Origin: Acephala macrosclerotiorum
Lineage: Eukaryota > Ascomycota > Leotiomycetes > Helotiales > Mollisiaceae
Length of the DNA: 64,000 bases
Assembly: GCA_014904845.1 (NCBI GenBank)
Contig: MU119259.1
Location: 186,001-250,000, forward strand
Reading direction: 5' to 3'
Below, in pieces: positions 46,224 through 59,222 of this stretch. The position numbers and the translations under genes are program-made. Under the pieces are notes generated by a model. It had not been told where the DNA came from. It saw only the letters and a program-made list of their open reading frames with translations, and ran no database searches. Every line of letters starts with the position of its first letter. Positions within the stretch are counted from its first letter, which is position 1.

Positions 46224-48482
46224 ATGGGATGCTCTCGAGCAACCCCCCTTTTATATGTCAAAACCAGCTTGATCAATTGTCGCCATGCCCGTCTAATACA
46301 TCGATTCCAATCAATTCAAAATAGGAGGGACGTTCGATTCATCTCCACCATTCCATCACACGAGACCGAAGTTAGTCCCCTCCCTTTTGCAGTCACGTGC
46401 AGGACCTCTAAATTTCTATGTCATGAAGCGCGACGGTCGAGTACGGCTATCACAGATATGGGTACCCACTGGAGGCATTGCAGTAACATCAGATGAAGGT
46501 ATGGTAATCAAACTTGAAGTTCGGCTTTATGCTAATAGCCCTTCGGATTCTCATGCAAAGCTCATACGGGCGGGGTTCTTGCGTCAGGTCTGTTATTGCC
46601 AGGTAGTCTCCTCCGAGGTTTGGTCAGATATCTGACTGTTCAGGCTCATTCGGGTGTTTTCCACATGCTACCTCTGGGCCGCAGGGTGCAGGATAAGTTA
46701 GAAGCGCTGATAGACAAATTTATGTCTCATTTAGGTAGCGTTTCTCAGCACCCTCCGCGAGCAATATTGACAGAGCAAGGTGCTTCTAAACTAGCTCTAT
46801 CCTCAATATCATCTGAAGAGCTGTGGTCTCGAAGTGGGCGTCTGAACTCCATTGGTTCCGAGGTATGGTTAAGGCCCTTGCTAATCTAGTTTCCCGGCTC
46901 ACGATGCAATAGCTCTTTCGCTTCCAAGACAGAAAGGATGCGAGATATCTCCTATCTCCGACTCATGAGGAAGAAATCACTTCCCTAGTCGCGAATACTG
47001 TAATATCGTATAAAGATCTTCCCATACGTTTGTACCAAATATGTAGGTCCAAACCATTATTTTAGGACTTGATTCATCCGCTTACTGCAAGCAGCTCGCA
47101 AGTACAGGGATGAACTACGCCCAAGGCACGGCCTACTTCGAACGAGAGAATTCGTCATGAAGGATCTGTATACCTTCGACTATGCCCCCTCCCTTGCTCT
47201 TGCAACATATCATCAGGTTCGAGAGGCTTACGCTCGTCTATTCGATGAGCTTAAGTTGCCATACTTGGTTGCAGAAGCAGACTCCGGCGATATGGGCGGA
47301 AATCTAAGTCACGAGTTCCACTTCCCCACTTTGAAGGGTGAAGACCATGTAATCAACTGTGATACTTGCGACTATGTGGCCAACGAAGAGCTAGCAGAGA
47401 GTGCCATACCCCAGGATAACCTCGACGGTTCCAGCACGGCAGTAGACGATGGATTACAAGTCTGGCGCGGTATTTCACGGGATAGGAGTACCCTGGTCAA
47501 TGTCTGGTACCCAGCATGCCTGGCAGATAATTCCTCTCCTTCTGGGGCCTCTCCTGCGCCTGAGGTCAACGTTAATGCAGTAAAGGCATTGTTCCCAGAT
47601 CTCGACGCCTCTGTGCAGAACCCTTTGTCGATATGGAGTGATCAAGCTGTACATCAACTAAAGACAGAATCATCCGTACCCTATCCCAAGGGACTGGTAA
47701 ATCTAGTCGACTACCGTCTACCTTCTGTGGTTCATGCCAGCATTGAATCTGGAAATACGAATTTGCCACTTTGGCCCGCCCTTTTCGAAGACAGCATTAA
47801 GAACGGTGACGTGAGGGTATTGGTGCGTGATCCGTCTAAACAGACGCCCCTCAATCTATTGCGGATCAGAGCAGGAGATTTCTGTCCACGCTGCCCAGGT
47901 GGCAGATTAGAGGTCCGAAGGGCCATTGAGCTTGGTCACACATTTCACCTTGGGACAAGGTATAGCGAGCCTTTGGACGCCAACGTGGCAGTTCCATCTC
48001 GTTTCCTGAAGTCCCGGACCTCAGACGCCGAAAAATCTCACAAGGTTAATCAGGACCAGCAAGTCCCTTTACAGATGGGATGTCACGGAATCGGTGTAAC
48101 ACGTATGATCGGTGCCGTCGCAGAAACACTCGCCGACGAGAAGGGGCTCAACTGGCCTCGCGTTATGGCACCGTTTGAAGTTGTCATTATTCCAGGCAAA
48201 GGTCACGAGGAAGCGGCCCTCACAGTTTATGATGCGCTGAGAGCTTCAGTGGATGATAGCAGAGATCCTTCCCTTGACATAGTCCTTGACGATCGGACAC
48301 ATTCATTCCCCTGGAAGATGCGGGACGCGGACTTAGTGGGTTATCCGGTGATTGTTGTTCTAGGCCGGCGATGGAAGGCAGAACAAGTGGTCGAGATTCA
48401 ATGTCGAAGGTTGAAAATACGACAGGACTTGCATATTGGCGAGGCCCCGGCCTTTGTAGGCTCCTTGCTCTCAAGTCTTTGA
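46224..48482 (+). CDS. Mitochondrial prolyl-tRNA synthetase (bacterial type)
   Basis: My model has seven exons: 46224-46331, 46393-46587, 46644-46734, 46780-46862, 46913-47042, 47095-48482, with the first exon pair uncertain; total about 664 residues. The start encodes a basic, Ser/Thr-rich presequence. Recognisable blocks: [55 protein letters not shown] (class II motif 2 region), [20 protein letters not shown] with [22 protein letters not shown] of the insertion domain, and the anticodon-binding [11 protein letters not shown]. Bacterial-type ProRS charges tRNA-Pro for mitochondrial translation. Without splicing at 46587, 46734, 46862 and 47042 the family sequence is broken. The first joint (AGG GAC|gttcga to gcag|TCACGT) is inferred only from frame. 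Confidence 0.92.
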
Positions 48483-49000
48483 CGCGTGTAAGTGAGAGTG
48501 TATAAAAGTGTATTATAGAAACAATCGTAGCGAACGAAAGTCAATCCTATTTTGCGAACTCGCGGCGTCCATACGTTCACTCACAGAATCAAGCTTCCCC
48601 AATAAGGTTGGCCTCGTATTCGAAAGAATTGCTGCATACGTGTCGCCTGTATTTCAAGGCAATATGCTTGAGTTTTGATGCATCTCGTTCTCTGCTTCCT
48701 CCGCTCGAGTTATGTTCTCGCTCTGTAGAGTTGGGGTTCTTCTATTTCCCCTGGGCAATTTCGAGAAGATCCATATCTTCCAGGTAGATACCAGAGCAGC
48801 ATCCTTCGTACTTCTATCCGTCCGATAGGAAACACCAAGGAAATTATGATTGCTATGCAAGTATCATAGATGGTATCTCTACCTGTTGGCTCGGGTACAA
48901 GGATATCTACACTTGCTCTAAGGAAAAAGAGCTGCTGTGGGGATGCCTACGGTGAGAAGAAAGCCCGCCAACACTAAAAGCACATAGAATGAAAAGAAGC
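48483..49000. other. Convergent intergenic region
   Basis: 3' flank of the ProRS gene and the presumed 3' end of a minus-strand gene. Frames here are short and unconvincing, although a minus frame continuing 49140-48918 can encode a membrane-helix-like tail (see the next entry). Confidence 0.4.
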
Positions 49001-49480
49001 CTAGCTCGTGCAGTTTCTTGAGACTCTTCGTAGCTTTCGGTAGTATGGATGTGGAAGTTCTCCTGTCGAATTTCGAGGACGATGTGTCATAAGAGCCGAT
49101 GAAGCTGGATCTCGGAGTGAGAAATAAAAGGAGCTTGGTGCGGAAGAACTACTGCTGGTTAATGCTAAGCTCCGAAATTCAGGTGAGTGTATACACACAT
49201 GGGCCATAAATCGATCGACAGGAGGAAGCATACATTGGGTGATGGAGAGAAGGTAAACCAAGATGCAGAACGCTCTGAAGGAAATCCGGTAGTAGATGCT
49301 CGGGCGAGCATAACCAAGAAATTTGCAATACGGGGCACCATTTAGTAGATAGAACCCTGATATAAGGAAATTTCTGGACAGGGAAACTGGAGGCTGGACC
49401 TCAACCCACCTGATAAAGTCATCAACCAGGTTCTTCAATATAGCGTTAGGCTCAGCCTCCGCTAAAAGAATGCTCACCAT
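48919..49480 (-). CDS. Possible membrane protein, last gene before the AT-rich block
   Basis: A 160-codon frame starts at ATG 49480 and reads MVSILLAEAEPNAILKNLVD, then FLISGFYLLNGAPYCKFLGY, YYRISFRAFCILVYLLSI with hydrophobic segments, and ends at 49001. A second open frame on the same strand (about 49141-48919) reads FFRTKLLLFLTPRSSFIGSY, KATKSLKKLHELGFFSFYVL, LVLAGFLLTVGIPTAALF and looks more natural as a C-terminus because of its single membrane helix. I could not find an in-phase splice joining the two (a gtatgc donor exists at 49229-49224 but acceptors are out of phase), so structure is open. The gene could be intact with an unseen exon or slightly decayed. Family unknown. Confidence 0.4.
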
Positions 49481-51143
49481 CGTGGCTTTAGCTTTCTGTC
49501 TTGTCTCGAATCTCTCGTTAGGGACTCCTATGAGATAGGCAACGCAGCGGAATAGAGCGATGTAGTCCCCTTAATCTTATCAATCTGAGTAATATATTTA
49601 ATAGTCTTAATAATCTGATCAATTGATTAAAATGATGAGATCTAACTACAGTCACCTCCGTTAAGTTCCCGTGATTTGCCGTTTTACCACCAAAAGTTAC
49701 AGGCAACACTTCAAAGTTTACCCACATCTCCGTCTAATTACTAGATATTTGAGTCGCGGGATCTTTTAATTAGAGCATTACGCATATTTCTTCTAAGTTT
49801 TAATAAAGTGGCAAGTAGATTCCCGGTAAATTTTGGGCTAGTAATGAAAGGATTGAGTAAAATGATGCAATTCGCTAATAAACTCGCTTAAATATTGTAT
49901 TCTCTGAGTTTAATACTCTACTCCTCTATTAAGACGTTAAATGAAATACAATCCGAGGAAGCAATTTAATTAGAATTGTTCGAAATACTTGGAATTTTAA
50001 TTCTTGTGTATTTTTAAAAGGTGATTATTGTGATGCGCAGCGTGGAATAAAGCGAGTTTTGGTGTAAAAACAGCAAATCACGGGAACTTTATGCCAGTTA
50101 CTGTAGGTACGAGAATATTATATCCATTACAATGTTTATTCAATATTAAAATTATTTAAAAGTTTAATACGTTTTTTATTAAAAAACGCTATAAAAATAT
50201 ATTCATTTTAATATTTGTACGTAATTATTGTATTAATTATTATTATAATTTTTTATTTTATAATTAAAAAATATTTATATTTTTATTTATATTTTTATTA
50301 TTATTATTTTAATTTTTAAAATTTATAAATAATATTATAAATTTTTTTAAATTAAATTTATTATAATTTTATAAATTATAAATTAATTATAAAATAAATA
50401 TTTTATAAAAAAATTTATAATTTAAACGTTTTTTAAAATTAATTTTAAAATTAATTAAAAAAAATTTATAATTTTATTCGTTATTACGATTTTTATTTTT
50501 ATATTATTTATAAGATTATTATATTAATTATTCGTTTTAAAAATTAATATTTTTTATAATAAATAATTTTAATTAAATTTAATTAAAATATTTAAATATA
50601 ATAATTTAATTAAATTATTAAAAATTTCGTAATTATATAACGAATATTAATATTTTATAAAATAATTTTAAAGTTTAAAATTAAAATTTTTTATTTTAAA
50701 TATAATTTTTTTTTTTATCGTTATAATTTAATTGTTTTTTTATTATTATAAATTTTTTTTTTAAATCGTTTTTTATTTATTTATTTAAAATTTTAAAAAA
50801 AAATTTTAAATTTTTTTTTTTAATTATTTATTCAATAAAAAATCGATTTACAATTTAATAAAATATTAAAAAAATTAATATAAAATAAAATAAAATTAAA
50901 TTAATTTAAATTAATTTCGTAAATTTATTTTAATTTTTATATTTTTATACTTTTTCGAAATTTTTTTATTAAATTTTAATTTATTTTTTTTATTTATATT
51001 ATTAAATTTCGTAAATATAAATTTTTATTATAAATATTAAATTTTACGATTAATATTATTTTTATTATTTATTAAAATTATAAATTCGATTTTAATTAAA
51101 ATATTTTTTTATATCGAAATTTTTTTTTTATTTGTTAATTTAT

Positions 51144-51255
51144 AAACGAATTAATTAATAAACGAATTAATTAATAAACGAATTAATTAATAAACGAATT
51201 AATTAACAAACGAATTAATTAATAAACGAATTAATTAATAAACGAATTAATTAAT
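51144..51255. repeat. Seven-copy 16-bp tandem repeat in the AT-rich domain
   Basis: Units of aaacgaattaattaat begin at 51144, 51160, 51176, 51192, 51208, 51224 and 51240. They are nearly perfect; one unit has a C in place of a T at its end (before 51208). Each holds the palindrome ttaattaa and one CpG. Sharp order in otherwise mutated DNA shows it spread recently or is maintained. Confidence 0.93.
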
Positions 51256-52229
51256 AAATAAATTTTTTTTTTTTTTTAATATTCGATATATATTTTATTT
51301 TGTAAATTTCGTAAAAACGTTTTACGAGAAATTATAAAATTTTTAATTTTAATAATTTAATTTTATTTTAAATTAAAAATTAAAAATTTTTAATATTTAA
51401 AATAAAAATATATTGCGAAATTTTATATTATTAAAAAAAAAATTTTTAAAATTTTTATCGAGAAAAATATTTTTTGTTAAAAATTTTATATTTAAACGAA
51501 CGTACTAATAATACTAATAATATGTTAATCGTTTATCAATTGAATATTATTAATACTTGATCAATTAATTCAATGTTATTAACAAATTACTAATAAAATT
51601 CTAATTATATTTTATTACGATAATTATTTTTCGTATATTTTATAATAGTATTAATAGTTAATAATTGATTCATTTCTATAAAATACAAAAACAATAATAA
51701 GTATTTTCGATTTCGATAAAGACTATTTAATAGATTATAATATTTATAAAAATGTATTCAAATTTATTGCAAATTAATATTTACGATATTAAATTTCGAT
51801 TAAGATTCGATATAAACGTTTACAAAATATAACGTTTTTATTAAATTAAATTAATTGTTTCTCGAAATAATATTCGTTTTTTTGTATTTTTAAATTCACG
51901 ATCGTAATTTATAATATTAATTTGTTAAAAAAATTGTATAAAAACGTTATTTAAAAAGATCAATAATCGATTTTGTTTTAATAAATCGAATATATATATT
52001 GTTCAAATTATCGAGATTATATATCAATTTAAAAAACTCGATAATATGTATACAAATATTTATATAGATTAATAGTATAGATTATACTTTTGATTAATTG
52101 TAAAAAATTTTATTGTTAAAATTCTACGTAAAATCATTATAACGTTTAAATAAATATTAAATTAAAATTAAAAAAAAGTAAATTAAAAAAAAATAATATA
52201 TACAATATTTATTCGAAGTTTATTTTACT

Positions 52230-52490
52230 ATTGATTTCTTTCTATAGTATTTAAACGCGTTTCGATGATTCGTTAATCCTTTTTCAAAGTATTTAAACGC
52301 GTTTCAATTGTATTTAATCGAGTATTTATTTCTTGAAAACGAGTAAAAATATTACTATAATTTATTAAAATTTTTATTATATTTTTAAACGATTACAATA
52401 TTTAATTTAATTATTTTTCGAATCGTCTCGATATTGTATTTAATCGTTCGTCGAATCGTGCGATTATACGAAATTTTTTTTTTTTTCGTT
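52230..52490 (-). pseudogene. Relic of a coiled-coil coding sequence
   Basis: Reading the minus strand from about 52480: RIIARFDERLNTISRRFEK, stop, then FTRFQEINTRLNTIETRLNT and, after another stop, RIIETRLNTIERNQ. The RLNTIE/RLNTL heptads with hydrophobic a/d positions are a clear coiled coil and would not occur by chance in random AT-rich sequence. Stops are TAA or TAG, in positions where CAA or CAG would fit. The repeated plus-strand block agtatttaaacgcgtttc at 52246 and 52288 is the DNA basis. It may be part of a transposon ORF1 or gag-like protein, but I cannot name it. Confidence 0.65.
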
Positions 52491-55400
52491 TTTATTTGAT
52501 TTTTTTTTATCGTCGTTAGTATTTACATAAATATAATATTTTGTACGTTCGCTATTTTTTTAATAAAAGCGTAAATGTAAATATCGACCGTTTTTCAATT
52601 GAGTAATTATTTAATAAAAACGTTAAAAAAATTATTTGATAAAATTATTTCGTATAAAAAGTAAATTTTAAATAAATTTCCAATAAATAAACAATTTATT
52701 ATTGAAAAGAATCGTTTAAAACGTAATAAGAGAAATAATAAATTGATAGAAAAAAAAGAAAAAAAGTATAATAAAAAAAATTTAAATTTAAATAATTGAA
52801 ATATAGATTTATTTTTATTTATAAGATTTGATATTATTAGTTTAATTATTATACAAAAGCAAATCGACGTTAATAATCGAGATTTTAAAGTTTTTTAAAT
52901 ATTATTCGACGTTTTTTTAAAGAAATTATATAATTTTATTATTAATAATACTATAATTAAAAAATTGTTATAAAATAATTTATACGATTAATATAAATTC
53001 AAATATTTTAATTTTAATTTTTTAATCGCGTAATTATTAAAATATACGACGTACAAAATTACTCTATTTACAATTAATAAAAGAAATTATATTTTCAAAT
53101 ATTATCGAATGAATTTGTTTTTTTACGATAATAATATAACGTTTAATAATTTATATTACTACATATAATCAGATTTTTATTTACTCTTTTTACTATTTTC
53201 TTCTTTTATTAATATAATAATTTAATCAATTTTAATTTCAATATTAATCTCTTTTTATATCGAAATTACGATTTTTCAAATTTTACAATCTTTTGAAAAT
53301 TAATTACAATAATTATAAATTCTTTTTTTTATTAATTTCTTTCGATCTATTTTAAATTTATTTATTACTTATAATTTCGTTTATTTACTTTTTTTTATAT
53401 AATCTCGTTTCTATTAAAACTTTTTTCGTTTTACTTAAAATTAATTACTAATTATTTTTTTTTTCAATTTTTAATTTTTATAATCAATTTACGACTAAAA
53501 TTATTTACAATCTCGTTATTATTATTATTAATTTTATTATTACCACGATAAAGTTTTATTTTACTATACTATAATCGTATTACGATTTCACGTTTATATT
53601 ATTTTTCGACGTTAAAATTTTTTATTTTCAAATAAATAAATACAATTTCAATATTTATTAAACAATTATACAATTTATTACAATCGTAAAAAATTAAAAA
53701 AATTTATTTGTTTTTAAATTATTAGAAAATATATTTTTATTTTTATTTCAAAATATATTAATTATTATTAATTATTTGTTTTCAATTTTATTTATTTTGT
53801 TTTCAAATTACTAGAAAATATATTCTTATTTTTACTTTAAAATATATTAATAAAATTTAAATTTTTTTTCGATATTTAAATCTTTTTATTTTCGAATTAT
53901 TAAAACGTATATTTTTATTTTTATTCGAAATTAATTAATCAATTTATAATTTCTTATTCGCGATTCAAATATACTAAGTTTAATTATTTTTAAACTATTA
54001 AAAAATATAATTTTATTTTTACATCGAAATAAACTAATCAATTTATAAACTTTTTTACTACTTTTTATCGGTTCCTTCGAAAAAACCGATAATATATCGT
54101 ACGACAATATTTTTCAAAGAACGAACTAATATAAAAAAATAAATAACTAGTTTATTTTCATTAAAATTGATTTTATTTCAATTTTCGTAATAATTTCAAT
54201 AAAATTTTTAACGATACTTTCAATCTTTGAAAATAATTTTAAATATTTAAATAAATTAATAAAAAATTAAATCAAAACAAAAAATAGAAATTTGAATATA
54301 ATAAAAAAAAGAAAATTTATTTCGTAATTGTACTCAATAAACTATTTTATAATTATATTTAATAAACTTATAATTAATTAATTTATCGTTTTTTTATTAA
54401 ATATTTATCAAATTCAAAGAATTTTATTATTATTATTTTAATTTTTTTTTTCAAAAATAAAAAAAATTGTTTTTATTTGAAATATATTTATTAATAATTT
54501 TTTTAATTATTTAACAATAAAATTTGAATTTTTATCAACGATTAATATTTAATTTAATAAAAAATAATTATTGTTTTTTTTCGCGAAAATAATTAAAAAT
54601 ATTATTATTTTTAAATATTTCTCATTGATTATTAAATACTTTTCTCAAGTACAAATAATTTTTTTAATTTAAAAAAAAAAATAATAAAATAAATTTAATA
54701 ATTATTTTTTTACCAATTTTTAAAATTTTATTATTATTTATTCGATATATTTATATCGTTTTACGAAATAAAAAAATAAAATTTTTTTTTAAATTTTTTT
54801 TAATATTTTATTTAAATTTTTTAGTATTAAAAATTCAATCGATATTTACGTATATATTGTTATTATTATTGTTATTATTATTATTGAAATTATTTTATAA
54901 ATTAAATATTTTTTATTTTATTAAATTTACTTGAAATTAAATAAATTTCATAATTATTAAACGTTAATTTTTTCGATTATTAATTCGATTTTTCTTCGAA
55001 CGAACAATTAAATTAATTGATTGAATAAAAGCATATAATAAATACGATAATACAATTTTTACATTTTGTATTATTTAATCATTGAATTTCTTTGAAATTT
55101 AATAAAGTATTTTTACTTTTTAAAAGTTTTTTTGTAAGAATTTTTTTAATATTTTGAAAATATAAAAAAAGTTCAATACGAGTATTTAAATTACTTTTTA
55201 ATATTATTATTTTAAAGTAAATCGATTAAATATACGTTTTAATTTCGCGTTTTTTTTTTAATCGTTTTATTTTTTTTTATTTGAAATAAAATTAAATCTA
55301 TAGATTTTTTAATATATATATAAAGCGACAAATTATATAAATTAAAATTCTATTAACGATTTTTAATAATAAAAATCGATATTTGAATCGATTATATTAA

Positions 55401-58400
55401 AAGTATTTTTTTTTAATTTTATAAAAAAAAAAATATATATATAAAATATTTTCGAATTCGTTTTAAAATATTTAATATAAAATATTATTAAAAATATATT
55501 ATTTATTAAAATTGTAAAATAAAATTTGTATTAAAATTATCGTATACAAATTATAATTTTACATTTTATCGTATTATAAAATTGAAAATATTATTTTTTT
55601 AATTTATTAATTTTTTAATTATAATAATAATACGAAATTAAATTTATTATAAAAAATACTCGAAATTAATAAAGTTTTTAAATAATTTATTTCGATATAA
55701 ATATAAAAATTTTAATATCGAATATAAATAAAAACGTAAAATTGTTTTATATAAATATTAAATAATACGTTAATAATTAATTTCTTTTGAAAATAACGAT
55801 TTTTTATTAATAAACGATAACAAATTAAATAAAAACTATTTTTTTATTAATAAAAATAAAAGTGATTAAATAATATTTATAGTTATTATATACAAAGAAT
55901 TATATTAATTATTTTTTTTTGATAATATTTTTATATAAATTATTCAAATAATATATTTTAATAATATTAATTTATAATTCAAATATAAAATTTATTATAT
56001 CGACGTTTATTAAAATCTTTCGAATTTAAAATACGTATACGAACATTTTATCAATTGTAAATAATTTAATCGAAAAAAAATCTATTAAAAATTTGATTAA
56101 AAACAAATTTATCGAAAAAAAATTTATTGAAAACGAATTTATCGATAATATTAATAAATCAATATTTAATATTTTTACAATAAAATCTTGAAATAAATCT
56201 ATTTATAGATTTAATAATATTAAATATATTGTTAATACAATAAAAATAATATTTAAAATAGGATTAAAAATCGTATTTGTATATTTCGAATAAAATAAAA
56301 ATATTAATTGTTTTTCGAATTAATTTATACGAAAAAATAATTTAAAAAAAAAAAAAAACTATTAATTTTATTAATAATATTAAAAGAAAATTTGTAGTAA
56401 TTATTTGTTTTTAAATATAATTGAAAATTGATATTTTAATTCGCGAAAATTAAATATAATAAAAATAAAATCGAAGAATTTTTTAAAAACTTTAAATTTT
56501 ATATCGAAATACGAAAAATTTTTAATGCAATACGAAATTATATCGATTTAATACGAAATATATATAATATTTTATACGAAATTTCTAATAAAAATCGATA
56601 AAAAAAGTAAAAAATTATTGTATTGAATCAAATTAAAAATAATAAATTACAAATATATATTTTTTTATTTCGTTTAATTGTATTAATTATTATTTTTATA
56701 AACAAAATTTTAATAATATATTTGCAAAAAAATTAATTAGTTTAATTCGTTTATATTTAAATTAAAAATTTTACAAAAAAAATTCATTAGTAGTAAAATA
56801 TTTCGTTAATATTTTTAATTAAATATTTTTTAATTTCGAAAAATATTACTAAAAAATCTAATAATAATATAGTGTATATTATTAAATTTTTGTTTTATTA
56901 TATATATATAAATATTATTTTTAAAAATTTGTATTTTTTTATTTAATTTAAATTTATTATTAATTTAAATATTAAAATTACAAATATTTATTTAAATCGA
57001 TTAATTAATTCGTTATACGAACAACGAAATACGATAATATTATTTTATTATTTTTAATTTATTTGTTGATTATTAAGAAATCGTAATTATTACAAAAATT
57101 AAATCGAATTAATAATATAAAATATATTAAATTTTATAAAACAAATTTTAAAATATTTTAAATTTTTAATTATATTAAATATATAATTAAATATTTCAAT
57201 AAATAGAAATATAAAAAAAATAAAATATAAATAAAAAAAATTTAATTTAAATTTATTTAATAATCAATTTTATGTAAAAATATAAGTTTATTAATATTTA
57301 TAAGAATATTTTTATTGATATATTATATTAATTTTAAAAAAGTATTTTTAAAAACTTTATAAAATAATTAAATAAATTTGTACAAAATTTTATTTAATTA
57401 TAATAATAAATAAAAATTTAAAAAAAAAAAAAATTATAATTACAAATAATTTTTTAATTTTATTTAATTAAATAAACGATTTCGTATAATATCGAAATAT
57501 TAAAATTTGAAATATTTTAATAATTATAATTTTGTTTAATAATAAATTAATAATAAAAAACGAAATTTGTTTAAAATTTTTATTTTTATTATTATATTAA
57601 TTTTTATTTTTAAAGTATTTTACGTGTTATTTTATATTCGAGTTTTAATAGATTTTATAATAATTGTCGTATATTGAATATATAATAAAACGACGATTAA
57701 ATATTTAAATCAAATTTTTATTCGTATTTTTTATAGTAAAAAAACGTTTATTAAATATCGAATAATAAATAATAAAAAAAACGTATATTAATATTATTTT
57801 AAGTTTTATTTTTTGAATTATTATATTGAATTTATTTTACGATTTAATATTTTTAATAGATTCGATATAAAATATATAGAAATAATTTATAAATTTTTAT
57901 TTAAATTTTTTTTTGAATAAATAAATAAAAATAATAATTTTATTAAATAATTAATTATATAAAATATTCGAAATACAAATCGTAAAACGATAAAATATTA
58001 ATTTTTTTATTTTTTCAATACGAAATTCGAAATATATATTTTTATTGAAATTTAAATTATTTTTATAATAATTATATTTATTAAAATTACGTTATTTGAT
58101 TATTAAAAATTGATTTGAAATAAATCGATATATATACGTATTTTCGAACTCGAATTTAATAATATGATAACGGTATTAAAAATTCGAAAAATAATCGATT
58201 TAAAAAAATTTATTAAAATTTTGATCTTATTTATTAAAAGAAATCGAATAAAATTGCGAAATAAAAAAGTCGATAATAATAAACGTAATATTTATGAGAG
58301 AGATTTTACGTAAGTATACGATTTTTTTATACAATTTTTTCGAGTATTAAATATTGAAAACATATTAATAAAAATGAAATAAATTTTTAAATTAAAAAAT

Positions 58401-59198
58401 CGAAATTTTTAAAATGTATATTAGATTAAAAAAGTAATAATTTTTATAATAATTATTATTAAATATAAAAATATTTCCAAATCGAGTATATTAATATAAT
58501 AGATATTTGAAAAAGTAAATAAATCGATTTATTGTAAATTTTAATTAAAATTATTAATATTAAATTTTCGAATTAGAAATTAAATTATTTTTTATTCGAG
58601 TATTATATAATATTAATTGATATTTACTCATTGAAAAATAAAAAACTTTTTAATATTGTATATAAAATAATCAAAATAATAAGATTAAAAATACTAAAAA
58701 TTGAAAAATTTAAAATATTTAAAAAGTAACGATTTTTTTTTTATTTAATAATATTGCGTAATACGTATATTGTATTAATATTATATAATATCGAATTTAA
58801 AATAATAAATATATTTTATATTAATAATTACATTAATTGGAATTAATATAATAAATTGTACAAAAAAAATTAATTTAAAAAAAAAATTAATAATAATTTA
58901 AAAAATTTAAAAAAAATATAATATAAAAAATAATTAATAAAAAAATAATATAATTCAATAAATTAAATTATTATATTACGTAGTATTCCAATAATAAAAA
59001 TCGAGAATATAAAAATAAATTTTTATAATAAATAGCGATTTTTTTTTTTTATATTTTGTAAAATAAAAATAATTTATTAAAAATATTATTAAAAAAATTA
59101 TTAAAAAAAATATTTTTTTATTCGAATTTTTATTATTAATATTATAATATTAGATTTATATTAGTGTATAATAAAGTTTTTTTAAGTGTATTTTTTAA

Positions 59199-59222
59199 TT
59201 AATATATATATATATATATATA
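59199..59222. repeat. (TA)n microsatellite
   Basis: About 11-12 consecutive ta units followed by a T run. Trivial in this composition but perfectly regular. Confidence 0.8.

Noticed and set aside
51144..51255. CRISPR-like array
   Set aside because: Units are directly adjacent with no spacers, and the genome is eukaryotic.
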